In this document: positions 1 through 7,011 of the stretch, piece after piece
How positions within the stretch are numbered: the stretch's first letter is position 1
How the letters are laid out: each line of letters begins with the position of its first letter
NCBI RefSeq assembly: GCF_030814015.1
Contig: NZ_JAUSUL010000001.1
Span: 1 to 64,000 of the forward strand
DNA from: Amorphus orientalis
GTDB taxonomy: Bacteria; Pseudomonadota; Alphaproteobacteria; Rhizobiales; Amorphaceae
Length of the DNA: 64,000 nucleotides
Direction of reading: 5' to 3'
Notes under the pieces: model-generated
What the model saw: only the letters and a program-made list of their open reading frames with translations
Database searches by the model: none
What the model was told of the DNA's origin: nothing
Position numbers and translations under genes: made by a program

Positions 1-2
1 AG

Positions 3-92
3 ATCGTTCGGGCCGCCTCCGACCTCTCCGACCAGGCCACCTCGCTGCGCGCCCAGGTCGACGCCTTCGTCTCCCGCGTCCGCGCGGCCTGA
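3..92 (+). CDS. C-terminal end of a methyl-accepting chemotaxis protein (partial)
   Basis: Only the last 29 codons and a TGA are inside the window. The peptide (A-S-D-L-S-D-Q-A-T-S-L-R-A-Q-V-D-A-F-V) is the usual tail of a chemoreceptor signalling domain: after the last methylation helix such proteins end with an L-x-x-x-V-x-x-F motif. The family transmits ligand binding to CheA/CheW. No domain upstream can be seen, so ligand and topology are unknown. The fragment could in principle end another coiled-coil signalling protein, but the tail is typical of alphaproteobacterial MCPs. Confidence 0.7.
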   Translation: MVRAASDLSDQATSLRAQVDAFVSRVRAA

Positions 93-119
93 TCGGCGCC
101 GAATCACCCTTAAGAAACA

Positions 120-154
120 GGGCCGGCCGATAGGTACCGGCCGGCCCAAAAAAC
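120..154. terminator. GC-rich hairpin between convergent genes
   Basis: A 10-bp perfect stem (120-129 with 138-147, arm GGGCCGGCCG) encloses an 8-nt loop, between the end of the chemoreceptor gene and the end of the host-attachment gene. Read on the minus strand the hairpin is followed by TGTTTCTT, a weak T-rich tail, so it more likely ends the minus-strand gene. On the plus strand it is followed by A residues, not T. Confidence 0.5.
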
Positions 155-171
155 AAATCGTCAGGCGCAGA

Positions 172-609
172 TCAGTCCGCCTTCAGGATCTTCTCCATCT
201 CCGCCACCGGATGGTTGGTCAGGTCCTTGGTCACCTCGCCGATCACGCACTGGGTGACTTCCTTGTGAAGAGCCGGCCGCATCTCGCCCATGACCTTGGG
301 CGGCGCCACCAGGATCAGCTTCGTCTCGGGATGATTGTGAACCATCTTCTGGAGCCTCTCGGCCAGATGATGGGCGAACCGCTCCTTCTCCAGCTCGTGC
401 CAGTCGGTATCGGCCACCGCACTGCGACCGGGGCCGGCGTCGTTGAATCGGCCCGGCTTGTCGGTTCCCTGCTCCCGGGTGGGCGGATTGTCGTGCTCCT
501 CGTTTTCGAGGACCGCCAGATCGATCATGGCGTCATCGCCCGCATTGCGCAGAAAGAGGGCGCGGGAGCCGTCGGCCACCACGATACGCGTGTCGTGCGG
601 AACCTTCAT
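172..609 (-). CDS. Host attachment family protein (Host_attach)
   Basis: The 145-residue product resembles proteins annotated 'host attachment protein', first linked to Agrobacterium attachment to plant cells and structurally related to the baeRF/eRF1 domain-2 fold. Visible family traits are the start with a T-R-I-V-V-A-D-G-S-R-A segment, the central F-A-H-H-L-A-E-R-L helix and L-I-L-V-A-P-P strand, and the K-D-L-T-N-H-P segment near the end. There is no signal peptide, so it is cytosolic. It is monocistronic; a GGAAC-N16-CATT element lies about 140 nt upstream (751-775). Its biochemical activity is not established, and members occur in many bacteria that have no plant host. Confidence 0.85.
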   Translation of the reverse strand: MKVPHDTRIVVADGSRALFLRNAGDDAMIDLAVLENEEHDNPPTREQGTDKPGRFNDAGPGRSAVADTDWHELEKERFAHHLAERLQKMVHNHPETKLILVAPPKVMGEMRPALHKEVTQCVIGEVTKDLTNHPVAEMEKILKAD

Positions 610-1033
610 GGACTCACTCTCCTGGTTGCCTCGTCGTCGAGGTCATTCTCTCTGGTCTCCGCTTCGCGCGGCGCGCCGCACCTGGGGCGCGAAGCCGGAG
701 GGATTGCGCCGCGCCGGATCGGGACGGACCGGGCAGCGGCTTCCCCTACCAATGCGGTCGGAGACATGTCGTTCCGTCGGCCGGGCTCGCGGGCGGGTTC
801 TGCGCATCGTCCGGAAGGTCGTCCAGTCTTTAATTATTCCAGTAAAAGCCTGGATCCTTTTGCTTTTCACCGCCTCCCTGCGCCGCTATGTAGCCCTTCT
901 TCGCGAGTTGATCCGTCGGTTCCGCGTCCGCCCTGGCGCTGCGGTGGCCGACCCGCGTACGGAGCTTCAGTTGACCGATTTGGCGCAGGAGATCGTCGCC
1001 ACGCCGGCATCCGGCCGGAGAAAGGCGCGGCCG
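610..1033. other. Intergenic region between divergent genes (424 nt)
   Basis: This spacer separates the host-attachment gene from the iron permease. It holds the candidate EcfG-type element at 751-775 and an AT-rich patch around 827-862 that could carry the permease promoter. No convincing small gene was found. The open frame running into the permease from upstream has coding-like residues only in the last 30 codons, so an N-terminal extension from a GTG at 944 cannot be excluded. Confidence 0.5.
751..775 (-). promoter_or_regulatory. Possible EcfG-type stress promoter (GGAAC-N16-CATT)
   Basis: On the minus strand, GGAAC (771-775) is followed after exactly 16 nt by CATT (751-754). The EcfG consensus of Alphaproteobacteria is GGAAC-N16/17-CGTT, so the -35 is perfect and the -10 has one mismatch. 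It points towards the host-attachment gene, whose start is about 140 nt downstream. This is the weakest of five such sites in the window. Confidence 0.35.
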
Positions 1034-2665
1034 ATGGCCCGGGTCGGCTGGCTCGCCTGGACGTCGCTTGCGCTGTCCATCCTGCTGCTCTCGCCGCTGG
1101 TGGCCGTCGTCGCGGCGGCCTTCGGGGTGGACTCCGGCACATGGGGCCACCTTCTGTCGACGGTCCTGCCCACCTATGTGCGCAACTCCGTGCTGCTCGT
1201 GCTGGCGGTGACCTGCGGCGTGTTCGTCACCGGCGTGGGCACGGCCTGGCTGGTCACCATGTGCCGCTTTCCCGGCAAACGGGTCCTGGAATGGGCGTTG
1301 ATCCTGCCGTTCGCGGCCCCCTCCTACGTGGTCGCCTACGCCTACACCGACTTCCTGCAGCATCCGGGGCCTGTGCAGACCTGGCTGCGCGCCGCGACCG
1401 GCTGGGGACCGAACGACTACTGGTTCCCGGAGATCCGCTCGCTTGAGGGCGCGGCGCTGATGTTCACCCTCGTGCTCTATCCCTATGTCTACCTGCTGGC
1501 CCGAACGGCCTTTCTCAACCAGTCGGCCTGTACGCTGGAAGTGGCGCGAACCCTCGGGCGCGGGCCCTGGCGATCCTTCCTCGGGGTCGCCCTGCCGATG
1601 GCGCGTCCGGCGATCGCCGTCGGCATCACGCTGGCACTGATGGAAACGCTCGCCGACTTCGGCACCGTCGCCCATTTCGGCGTGCAGACCTTCACGACCG
1701 GCATCTACCGCGCCTGGTTTTCCATGGGCGACCGGGTCGCAGCCGCGCAGCTCTCGCTGGCGCTGGTCAGCGTGGTTCTCCTGATCTTCCTGATCGAGCG
1801 CATCCAGCGCGGCGGGCGCGGGTTCGACACGGGACGGCGGTTCGACGCGCTGCCGGAATACCAGCTGCGCGGGGTCCGGGCGGGGCTCGCCACCGTCGCC
1901 TGCGTGCTGCCGATCCTGCTCGGGTTCGTCCTTCCGCTCCTGATCCTGGGCCGGCTGAGCTGGCTCAACGCCCATGCCCTGTTCGGCGAGCGGTATGTCG
2001 GGCTGATCCTGAACTCCTTCACGCTCGCGGGAAGCGGCGCCGCAGCGACCGTCCTGGTGGGTCTGATCCTGGCCTATGCCGCCCGGATGCGGCCCGGCGC
2101 CATGACCACGCTCTCCAACCGGCTGGTCAGCCTTGGCTACGCGCTGCCCGGCTCGATCATCGCGGTCGGATTGCTGATCCCGCTGACCACCTTCGACAAC
2201 GCGCTTGATTCCTGGATGCGCGCGACCTTCGACATCTCCACCGGCCTGCTCCTGACCGGCACGATCGCCGCGCTGGTCTTCGCCTACATGGTCCGCTTCA
2301 TGGCGGTCGGGCTGAACACGCTGGAGGCCAGCCTCGGCAAGATCACGCCATCGATCGACGCCGCCGCGCGGACCCTCGGCGCCGGACCCGGCGCCACCCT
2401 GTTCCGGGTGCACCTGCCGCTGATTTCCGGCGGGATGCTGACGGCCGCCCTGATCGTGTTCGTCGACATCCTGAAGGAGTTGCCGGCAACCCTGATCATG
2501 CGGCCGTTCAACTTCGACACGCTGGCGATCCAGGCCTACCGGCTCGCCTCCGACGAGCGGCTTGCCGAGGCCTCGACCCCGTCGTTGGTAATTATGGCGG
2601 TGGGGCTTCTGCCGGTGATCCTGCTCAGCCGCCAGATCGCCAGGAGCCGCCCCGGCGCGCGGTAG
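1034..2665 (+). CDS. Iron(III) ABC transporter permease (FbpB/SfuB type)
   Basis: The 543-residue inner-membrane protein has about twelve hydrophobic segments in two halves, each with the binding-protein-dependent transport signature (first near E-V-A-R-T-L-G-R-G-P-W, second near D-A-A-A-R-T-L-G-A-G-P). This duplicated layout is typical of Fe3+ permeases, which work with a periplasmic FbpA and an FbpC ATPase. The ATG at 1034 is chosen because GGAGAAAGG (1018-1025 region) lies 8 nt upstream and the hydrophobic domain starts directly after. The matching binding protein is encoded convergently at 3660-4682; no ATPase gene is in the window. Iron is inferred from family resemblance; related permeases move thiamine or phosphonates. 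Confidence 0.85.
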   Translation: MARVGWLAWTSLALSILLLSPLVAVVAAAFGVDSGTWGHLLSTVLPTYVRNSVLLVLAVTCGVFVTGVGTAWLVTMCRFPGKRVLEWALILPFAAPSYVVAYAYTDFLQHPGPVQTWLRAATGWGPNDYWFPEIRSLEGAALMFTLVLYPYVYLLARTAFLNQSACTLEVARTLGRGPWRSFLGVALPMARPAIAVGITLALMETLADFGTVAHFGVQTFTTGIYRAWFSMGDRVAAAQLSLALVSVVLLIFLIERIQRGGRGFDTGRRFDALPEYQLRGVRAGLATVACVLPILLGFVLPLLILGRLSWLNAHALFGERYVGLILNSFTLAGSGAAATVLVGLILAYAARMRPGAMTTLSNRLVSLGYALPGSIIAVGLLIPLTTFDNALDSWMRATFDISTGLLLTGTIAALVFAYMVRFMAVGLNTLEASLGKITPSIDAAARTLGAGPGATLFRVHLPLISGGMLTAALIVFVDILKELPATLIMRPFNFDTLAIQAYRLASDERLAEASTPSLVIMAVGLLPVILLSRQIARSRPGAR

Positions 2666-2767
2666 CAGCGATGCCGCCAGCCGGTTCGCCTTCCGATTGA
2701 ACCCCGGACGGATCTTTCCACCACCTTGGCGGTTTCCTCCCCTGACGCAAACGGGGAGCCCGACATC

Positions 2768-3598
2768 ATGTACGAAGCGGTCACGTTCGGCGGCGGGGGG
2801 ACCCGCTGCTTCTGGCAGGGTGGATTTCTGTCCGCGGTCTCCGAGGATATCGGGCTCAGGCCCAACAGGATCGCGGCGGTCAGCGGCGGCGCCTTGTCCG
2901 CCAGCGTCTACACCGCCGGCCTCGCCAACCGCCTGCTCGACATCATGACGGACCGGTTTTCCCGGCGCGATTCCAACATGGATCCGGAAGCGATCACCGA
3001 TCACAGGGACGTGCTTCCGCACCACTCGCTTTATCGCGACATCGTGGAGTCCACCTTCGCGGAAAAGGAGGCTGTCGAGGCAGTGGCCGAGGGGCCCGCA
3101 TTCTCCGTCCATCTGGCCCGTCCGCTGAAGGGACCCGGACGTCTCGGCGCCGTTGCGACCATCGCCGTCTACGAACTCGATCTGCACTGGCGCTCCTCGC
3201 CGCACCAGCTCTATGCGCGGCGGGCCGGCGCCGAGCCGATAATCGTCGATGGCCGCCAGGCGGCACGGGACGGACGGCTCGTCGACCTGATCGTGACGGC
3301 CGCCGCGGTGCCACCGCTGTTTCCGATCCGCCACTGGGACGGCGACAAGGTGATCGACGGCGGCGTGATCGACAATGCGCCGCGCCCGGACTGCAAGGAC
3401 GGGGAGACCTGTCTGATGCTCCTGACCCGGCGCTACCGCCATATCCCCGAGCGGGACGGCTGCGTCTACGTCTATCCGTCCGAAGAGGTGCCGACCGACA
3501 AGGCCGATTTCAGCGATCCGGACGGTGTCCGCCGGACGTTCGAGCTCGGCTGCGACGACGGCCACGCCTTCCTGCGGGCCCAACGGAAGGCTGCGTGA
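2768..3598 (+). CDS. Patatin-like phospholipase family protein
   Basis: The 276-residue cytosolic protein carries the patatin layout: a glycine-rich oxyanion loop G-G-G-G-T-R near residue 9, a nucleophile elbow A-V-S-G-G-A-L-S near residue 40, and a catalytic aspartate in D-G-G-V-I-D-N near residue 200. Patatins are Ser-Asp acyl hydrolases acting on phospholipids. The elbow is A-x-S-x-G rather than the usual G-x-S-x-G. The ATG at 2768 has GGGGAG nine bases upstream. The gene lies between the iron permease and its convergent binding protein and may be co-transcribed with the permease (102-nt gap). The substrate is unknown. Confidence 0.85.
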   Translation: MYEAVTFGGGGTRCFWQGGFLSAVSEDIGLRPNRIAAVSGGALSASVYTAGLANRLLDIMTDRFSRRDSNMDPEAITDHRDVLPHHSLYRDIVESTFAEKEAVEAVAEGPAFSVHLARPLKGPGRLGAVATIAVYELDLHWRSSPHQLYARRAGAEPIIVDGRQAARDGRLVDLIVTAAAVPPLFPIRHWDGDKVIDGGVIDNAPRPDCKDGETCLMLLTRRYRHIPERDGCVYVYPSEEVPTDKADFSDPDGVRRTFELGCDDGHAFLRAQRKAA

Positions 3599-3599
3599 C

Positions 3600-3636
3600 G
3601 AAAAAGGCCGGGCGCCTTTCGGCGCCCGGCCCAGAT
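3600..3636 (-). terminator. Rho-independent terminator of the iron-binding protein gene
   Basis: A 10-bp perfect GC stem (3607-3616 with 3621-3630) has a TTTC loop. On the minus strand it is followed by CTTTTTCG, the expected U-tract. It lies between the convergent patatin gene and iron-binding protein gene and fits termination of the latter. Confidence 0.8.
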
Positions 3637-3659
3637 GGAACAATCGGCAAGGGCCGATC

Positions 3660-4682
3660 TTACTTGTAGCCGACCCGGTCGTAGATCGCCTGGGCCGCAG
3701 CCTGGTTTTCGCCGAGCTTCGACAGGTTCATCTCGTCCTCCTTGAAGGTGCCGAGATCGGCCACCGGACCCGCGTTCTCGACGTCGGAGGACACCGGGAA
3801 TTCATAGTTGCCGGCCGCGAAATATTCCTGGGCGTCGGCGCTCGCCAGATATTCCAGGAAGGCCAGCGCGTTGTCCGGATGGGGAGCGTTCACCGCCATG
3901 CCCGCCCCGGAAATGTTCACGTGGGTGCCGGTCGTGTCCTGGTTCGGGAAGACGACGCCGATCTCGTCGGTGCTCCCGGTCAGGCCCGACACGTCTCCGG
4001 CGACGCCGCGGACGAAGTAGTAGTGGTTGGCCAGCACAATGTCGCACTCGCCCGAGACGATGCCGCGCAGCTGGTCGGTGTCGCCGCCCTGGGGATCGCG
4101 GGCCCGGTTGTTCCAGACGCCCTGCGCCCATTCCTCGGCCGCGTCCTCGCCCTCATTCTCGATGATGGAGGCGAGCAGCGACAGCATGTAGATGTTGGAG
4201 CTGGACCGGGTGCAGACCATGCCCTCATATTTCGGGTCGGCCAGATCCTGATAGGTCTCCGGCACGTCTTCCACGCCGTCCTTGTCGTAGAAGATGATCC
4301 GCGCCCGCTTGGAGTAGCCGGTCCAAAGGCCGTCCGGATGGCGGAAATGCTCGGGCACCCGCTCGGCGATCAGCTCGGAATGGGCCGGCTGCAGGAGGCC
4401 CGCCTCCTCGGCGCGCCAGAGACGGCCGGCGTCGGTGGCGATGAAGACATCGGCCGGGCTGTTGCGGCCCTCGCTCTTCATCCGCTCGATGAGAACGTCG
4501 GCGCTGTCCTCGATCCGATTGACCTTGATGCCGGTGGCTTCCTCGAACCCGCTGTAGAGCTGCTCGTCATTGTCGTAGTGGCGCGAGGAATAGATGTTCA
4601 CCTCGCCCTGCGCGGCGGCCGCGGCGGGGATCGACGCCACGATGGCCGCGGCAACCGTCAGCCGCAGAGTACTGCCCAGCAT
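3660..4682 (-). CDS. Fe(3+) ABC transporter substrate-binding protein (FbpA/FutA type)
   Basis: The 340-residue periplasmic protein begins with a signal peptide (M-L-G-S-T-L-R-L-T-V then A-I-V-A-S-I-P-A-A-A-A-A-Q). The mature start G-E-V-N-I-Y-S-S-R-H-Y-D-N-D is diagnostic of iron-binding FbpA/FutA proteins, where His and Tyr side chains help coordinate Fe3+. The C-terminal half holds N-H-Y-Y-F-V-R, supplying the tandem tyrosine iron ligands. The ATG at 4682 follows AGGAGGAAAC, a strong ribosome site; an upstream ATG at 4706 lacks one. It probably serves the permease at 1034-2665, although the genes converge. A Bfd-like ferredoxin gene upstream supports an iron role. Confidence 0.93.
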   Translation of the reverse strand: MLGSTLRLTVAAAIVASIPAAAAAQGEVNIYSSRHYDNDEQLYSGFEEATGIKVNRIEDSADVLIERMKSEGRNSPADVFIATDAGRLWRAEEAGLLQPAHSELIAERVPEHFRHPDGLWTGYSKRARIIFYDKDGVEDVPETYQDLADPKYEGMVCTRSSSNIYMLSLLASIIENEGEDAAEEWAQGVWNNRARDPQGGDTDQLRGIVSGECDIVLANHYYFVRGVAGDVSGLTGSTDEIGVVFPNQDTTGTHVNISGAGMAVNAPHPDNALAFLEYLASADAQEYFAAGNYEFPVSSDVENAGPVADLGTFKEDEMNLSKLGENQAAAQAIYDRVGYK

Positions 4683-4908
4683 TGTTTCCTCCTGGATCGA
4701 ATTCACACAGAAAGCAACCGCTCGACCTATCGCCAGCGGCCTCCCGCGGAGGAATGTTGTGCATTAGCCAGCAAAGTCAACAATAACCGAAAAGACAGTA
4801 AATAGAATAATTAAAATATACTACCCGGCTAAACCTGTTTCGGAAAACAATACGCCCCTATCGGCGATTAATCCCGACTCACGCAGCTCCAATTAGGACG
4901 GAAGATCT

Positions 4909-5193
4909 TCAGGCGGCGGCGCCGTCGACATCGAGAATGTCGGCCGCCTCGACCCGCTCGCAGCTCCAGCAGCGCGCACCCGGGCACTTGCAGCATTCGC
5001 CGCCACCGGCGGTGTCGTGCAGGCGGGCATGTTCGGTGGCGTGGCTGAGACAGTTCCCGCACTTCGGACGCTTGCCGAGCGCACGATAGAGCTGGCCGAC
5101 GGTGATCGGGCCGACCGGACGAACCGCTCGGACCCGTGAGACCGCCTCACGGATATCGTGGTGGGACAATGCGTTGCAGGAGCAAACGATCAT
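4909..5193 (-). CDS. Bacterioferritin-associated ferredoxin-like (2Fe-2S) protein with extra Cys-rich tail
   Basis: The 94-residue protein starts M-I-V-C-S-C-N-A-L, with C4 and C6 plus C45 and C48 (C-G-N-C) forming the four-cysteine 2Fe-2S site of Bfd/Fer2_BFD proteins. Bfd reduces bacterioferritin to release stored iron. Known Bfds end near residue 65-70; here a tail continues with C67, C68, C70, C75 and C78, a second possible metal site. The ATG at 5193 is chosen because it starts the conserved motif. The gene is upstream of and co-directional with the iron-binding protein gene (226-nt gap), and AT-rich palindromic sequences resembling iron-control elements lie upstream. Confidence 0.85.
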   Translation of the reverse strand: MIVCSCNALSHHDIREAVSRVRAVRPVGPITVGQLYRALGKRPKCGNCLSHATEHARLHDTAGGGECCKCPGARCWSCERVEAADILDVDGAAA

Positions 5194-5606
5194 GAACGCC
5201 TCAACACTCCGACCGGTCAACCTGCGATTGCCCGGCCGCATTCAGTGACCTGAGAAAACACAAGCCACCGCCTTCTCGTCAAGAAGAAAAAGACAAGTCT
5301 AAATTAGAACAAATCGCATCTAAGATGCCGGCAGGCGGCCGATTTCAAGTTAAAATAATTCTAAATTATGAATTCGGCTGAAAATACAACGGAGCCGACC
5401 CGGCAGTTCCCGCGATCTACCACGGGTAGGAGAAGACATGGGGAGACAAGGTGTCGCGATCAAGATCGGCCCACAACCGGCCACGATGCCGGACACGGCG
5501 GAGCGGCATGGTGCAATACGCCATTGTGCGCGGACGGATAGTGGAGTCATGGTCGACCCAGGCTGAGACGTGCCGGATCGCGCGGCCGATCATCGGAGAT
5601 GGGGCA
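5194..5606. other. Divergent intergenic region, AT-rich core
   Basis: The stretch separates the Bfd-like gene from the bactofilin-like gene. Positions 5260-5390 are strikingly AT-rich against a GC-rich background and contain TCTAAATTAGA-like and TTCTAAA elements (see the candidate iron element). No further gene is supported; the reading frame open on the plus strand from 5451 has atypical composition until about 5607. Confidence 0.5.
5349..5365. promoter_or_regulatory. Candidate Irr/ICE-like iron control element
   Basis: The 17-bp sequence GTTAAAA-TAA-TTCTAAA matches 12 of the 14 defined positions of the rhizobial iron control element (TTTAGAA-N3-TTCTAAA) bound by Irr. A second imperfect palindrome (TCTAAATTAGAA) lies at about 5298-5309, closer to the Bfd-like gene. 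Both sit in the AT-rich patch 100-170 nt upstream of that gene. Irr or Fur binding is inference only. Confidence 0.35.
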
Positions 5607-6887
5607 ATGGCACCGAAGCGGGCTGACGAGGGGTTCCGACCGACGCACCGGGGTGGGCGGCACCGGCCGGACGTGGAGCCCGACGGACGGCTGAGGCGTG
5701 CGGTCTGCCGGGGGCTGACCATTCGCAAAGCGGTTGCGGCGGCCCTTCAGGCGGGCGCGGTGATCGTCGCCGCCCTTTCCGGCGGCGCGGCGGCCCATGC
5801 ACAGACGGTCCCCGGCACGGGCGAGGAGGTGGTGCTCTCCGCGAGCAGGGACGACATGCAGTTCCTGGCCGGCCGCTCCGTCACGATTTCCGCCGACGTG
5901 CGCAACGATGTGGTGGCCGCCGGCCAGGACGTGACGATCGACGGAGCGGAAGTGGGGACCGCGATCATCGCCGGCTACGAGGTGTCGCTCGTCAGCGGGG
6001 CGGCCTCCGACCTGATCTCGGTGGCCGACCGGCTGTCCATTTCCGGCGAAGTCCAGGACGACATGATCGCCGCAGCCCGGCGCATCGCAATCACCAGCTC
6101 GGGCACCGTCACCGGGGACGCCCGGCTGGCCGCCGAAACGCTGCAGATCGATGGGCGGATGGCCGGCTCCCTCAAGGCGGCCGCACGGCGCATCGTGCTG
6201 AACGGCACCTTCGAAACCAGGATCGACGTGATCGCCCAACACATCGTGATCGGCGAAAACGCGCAGTTGCGTGGCGGACTGGAGTATCGAAGCCCCGATC
6301 CGCCTCAGATCGCCGAAGGCGCGCAGATCGACGGGGAGATCACCCGCAAGGAACTGAACCTGCCGGATCTGCGCAAGATCGGGCTCGCCCTGATCGGGAT
6401 CGGCCTGGTCCTCGCCGTCTCCTGGCTCATCTGCGTGATCGCCATGCTGAGCCTGATTCAGGCGGCGTTTCCGGGTCTCGGTCTGGGCGCCGCCACCCGG
6501 GCGCTGGACCGGCCCCTGGCCAGTCTGGGGCTCGGCGTGGCCGTGGTCCTCGGAGGACTCGTCCTCTCGATGACGCTCATCGTCTCGGTGCTCGGTCTCC
6601 CTGCCGGCCTGGCGCTGCTGCCGGCCCTTGCGATGATCAAGCTGTTCGGCCTCGCTGCCGCCTCTCTCGCCGTCGGACTTCTGCTGCGCCGCGCCCTGCG
6701 CGGGCCGGGGATCCCCGGCGTGGGCAGCCAGATCGGCTGGCTGATCGCCGGCACGATCGTGCTGGTTCTGGTGCTGTTCATCCCGTTCGTCGGCGGGCTC
6801 GTGGCACTCTTGGTCCTGCTGGCCGGCATCGGCGCCATGATGGCGGAGGCGTGGGTCAGGCTCCGACCGGGCGGCGAGGCGCAATAG
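5607..6887 (+). CDS. Polymer-forming (bactofilin-like) protein with C-terminal membrane domain
   Basis: The 426-residue protein has a basic N-terminus, a hydrophobic segment ending A-A-A-H-A-Q near residue 66 (likely signal peptide or anchor), then about 170 residues of short repeating beta units ([38 protein letters not shown]) like the right-handed beta-helix of bactofilin-type proteins. The rest has four or five membrane helices. This architecture is seen in uncharacterised 'polymer-forming cytoskeletal' membrane proteins. The ATG at 5607 has GGAGATGGGG upstream; the start is uncertain. The repeat region probably lies on the periplasmic side. Function unknown. Confidence 0.75.
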   Translation: MAPKRADEGFRPTHRGGRHRPDVEPDGRLRRAVCRGLTIRKAVAAALQAGAVIVAALSGGAAAHAQTVPGTGEEVVLSASRDDMQFLAGRSVTISADVRNDVVAAGQDVTIDGAEVGTAIIAGYEVSLVSGAASDLISVADRLSISGEVQDDMIAAARRIAITSSGTVTGDARLAAETLQIDGRMAGSLKAAARRIVLNGTFETRIDVIAQHIVIGENAQLRGGLEYRSPDPPQIAEGAQIDGEITRKELNLPDLRKIGLALIGIGLVLAVSWLICVIAMLSLIQAAFPGLGLGAATRALDRPLASLGLGVAVVLGGLVLSMTLIVSVLGLPAGLALLPALAMIKLFGLAAASLAVGLLLRRALRGPGIPGVGSQIGWLIAGTIVLVLVLFIPFVGGLVALLVLLAGIGAMMAEAWVRLRPGGEAQ

Positions 6888-6917
6888 CCGCAGCCGCGAA
6901 AATCGGCGGGAGGTGCG

Positions 6918-6943
6918 GGAACGTCGTCCCGCCTTCCTTGGTT
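6918..6943 (+). promoter_or_regulatory. Candidate EcfG-type promoter of the catalase gene (GGAAC-N17-GGTT)
   Basis: GGAAC at 6918-6922 is followed by 17 nt and GGTT at 6940-6943, about 70 nt before the catalase ATG. The EcfG consensus is GGAAC-N16/17-CGTT, so one -10 position differs. Catalase genes are known members of this stress regulon, which supports the call. Confidence 0.5.
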
Positions 6944-7011
6944 TCTTTGGAACAGGTCAAGGGCTGAGGGGCTCCGACAGTCGACCTTCCGACGAAACCA
7001 GGGAGCCGCAG

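Noticed and set aside
610-1033. Riboswitch or small gene upstream of the iron permease
   Set aside because: No conserved riboswitch core or terminator/anti-terminator pair was recognised, and no short frame has a ribosome site with coding character.
830-3643. 937-codon open frame on the minus strand opposite the iron permease and patatin genes
   Set aside because: It runs antisense to two clear genes, is rich in His, Gln, Arg and Gly with no domain, and is the usual by-product of high GC content.
4790-4840. Iron box upstream of the iron-binding protein gene
   Set aside because: The AT-rich patch there matches only one half-site of the ICE consensus, too weak to annotate.
6949-6974. Second GGAAC before katE as the EcfG -35
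   Set aside because: At 16-18 nt spacing the following bases (GGCT, GCTC, CTCC) do not resemble CGTT; the upstream GGAAC at 6918 fits better.
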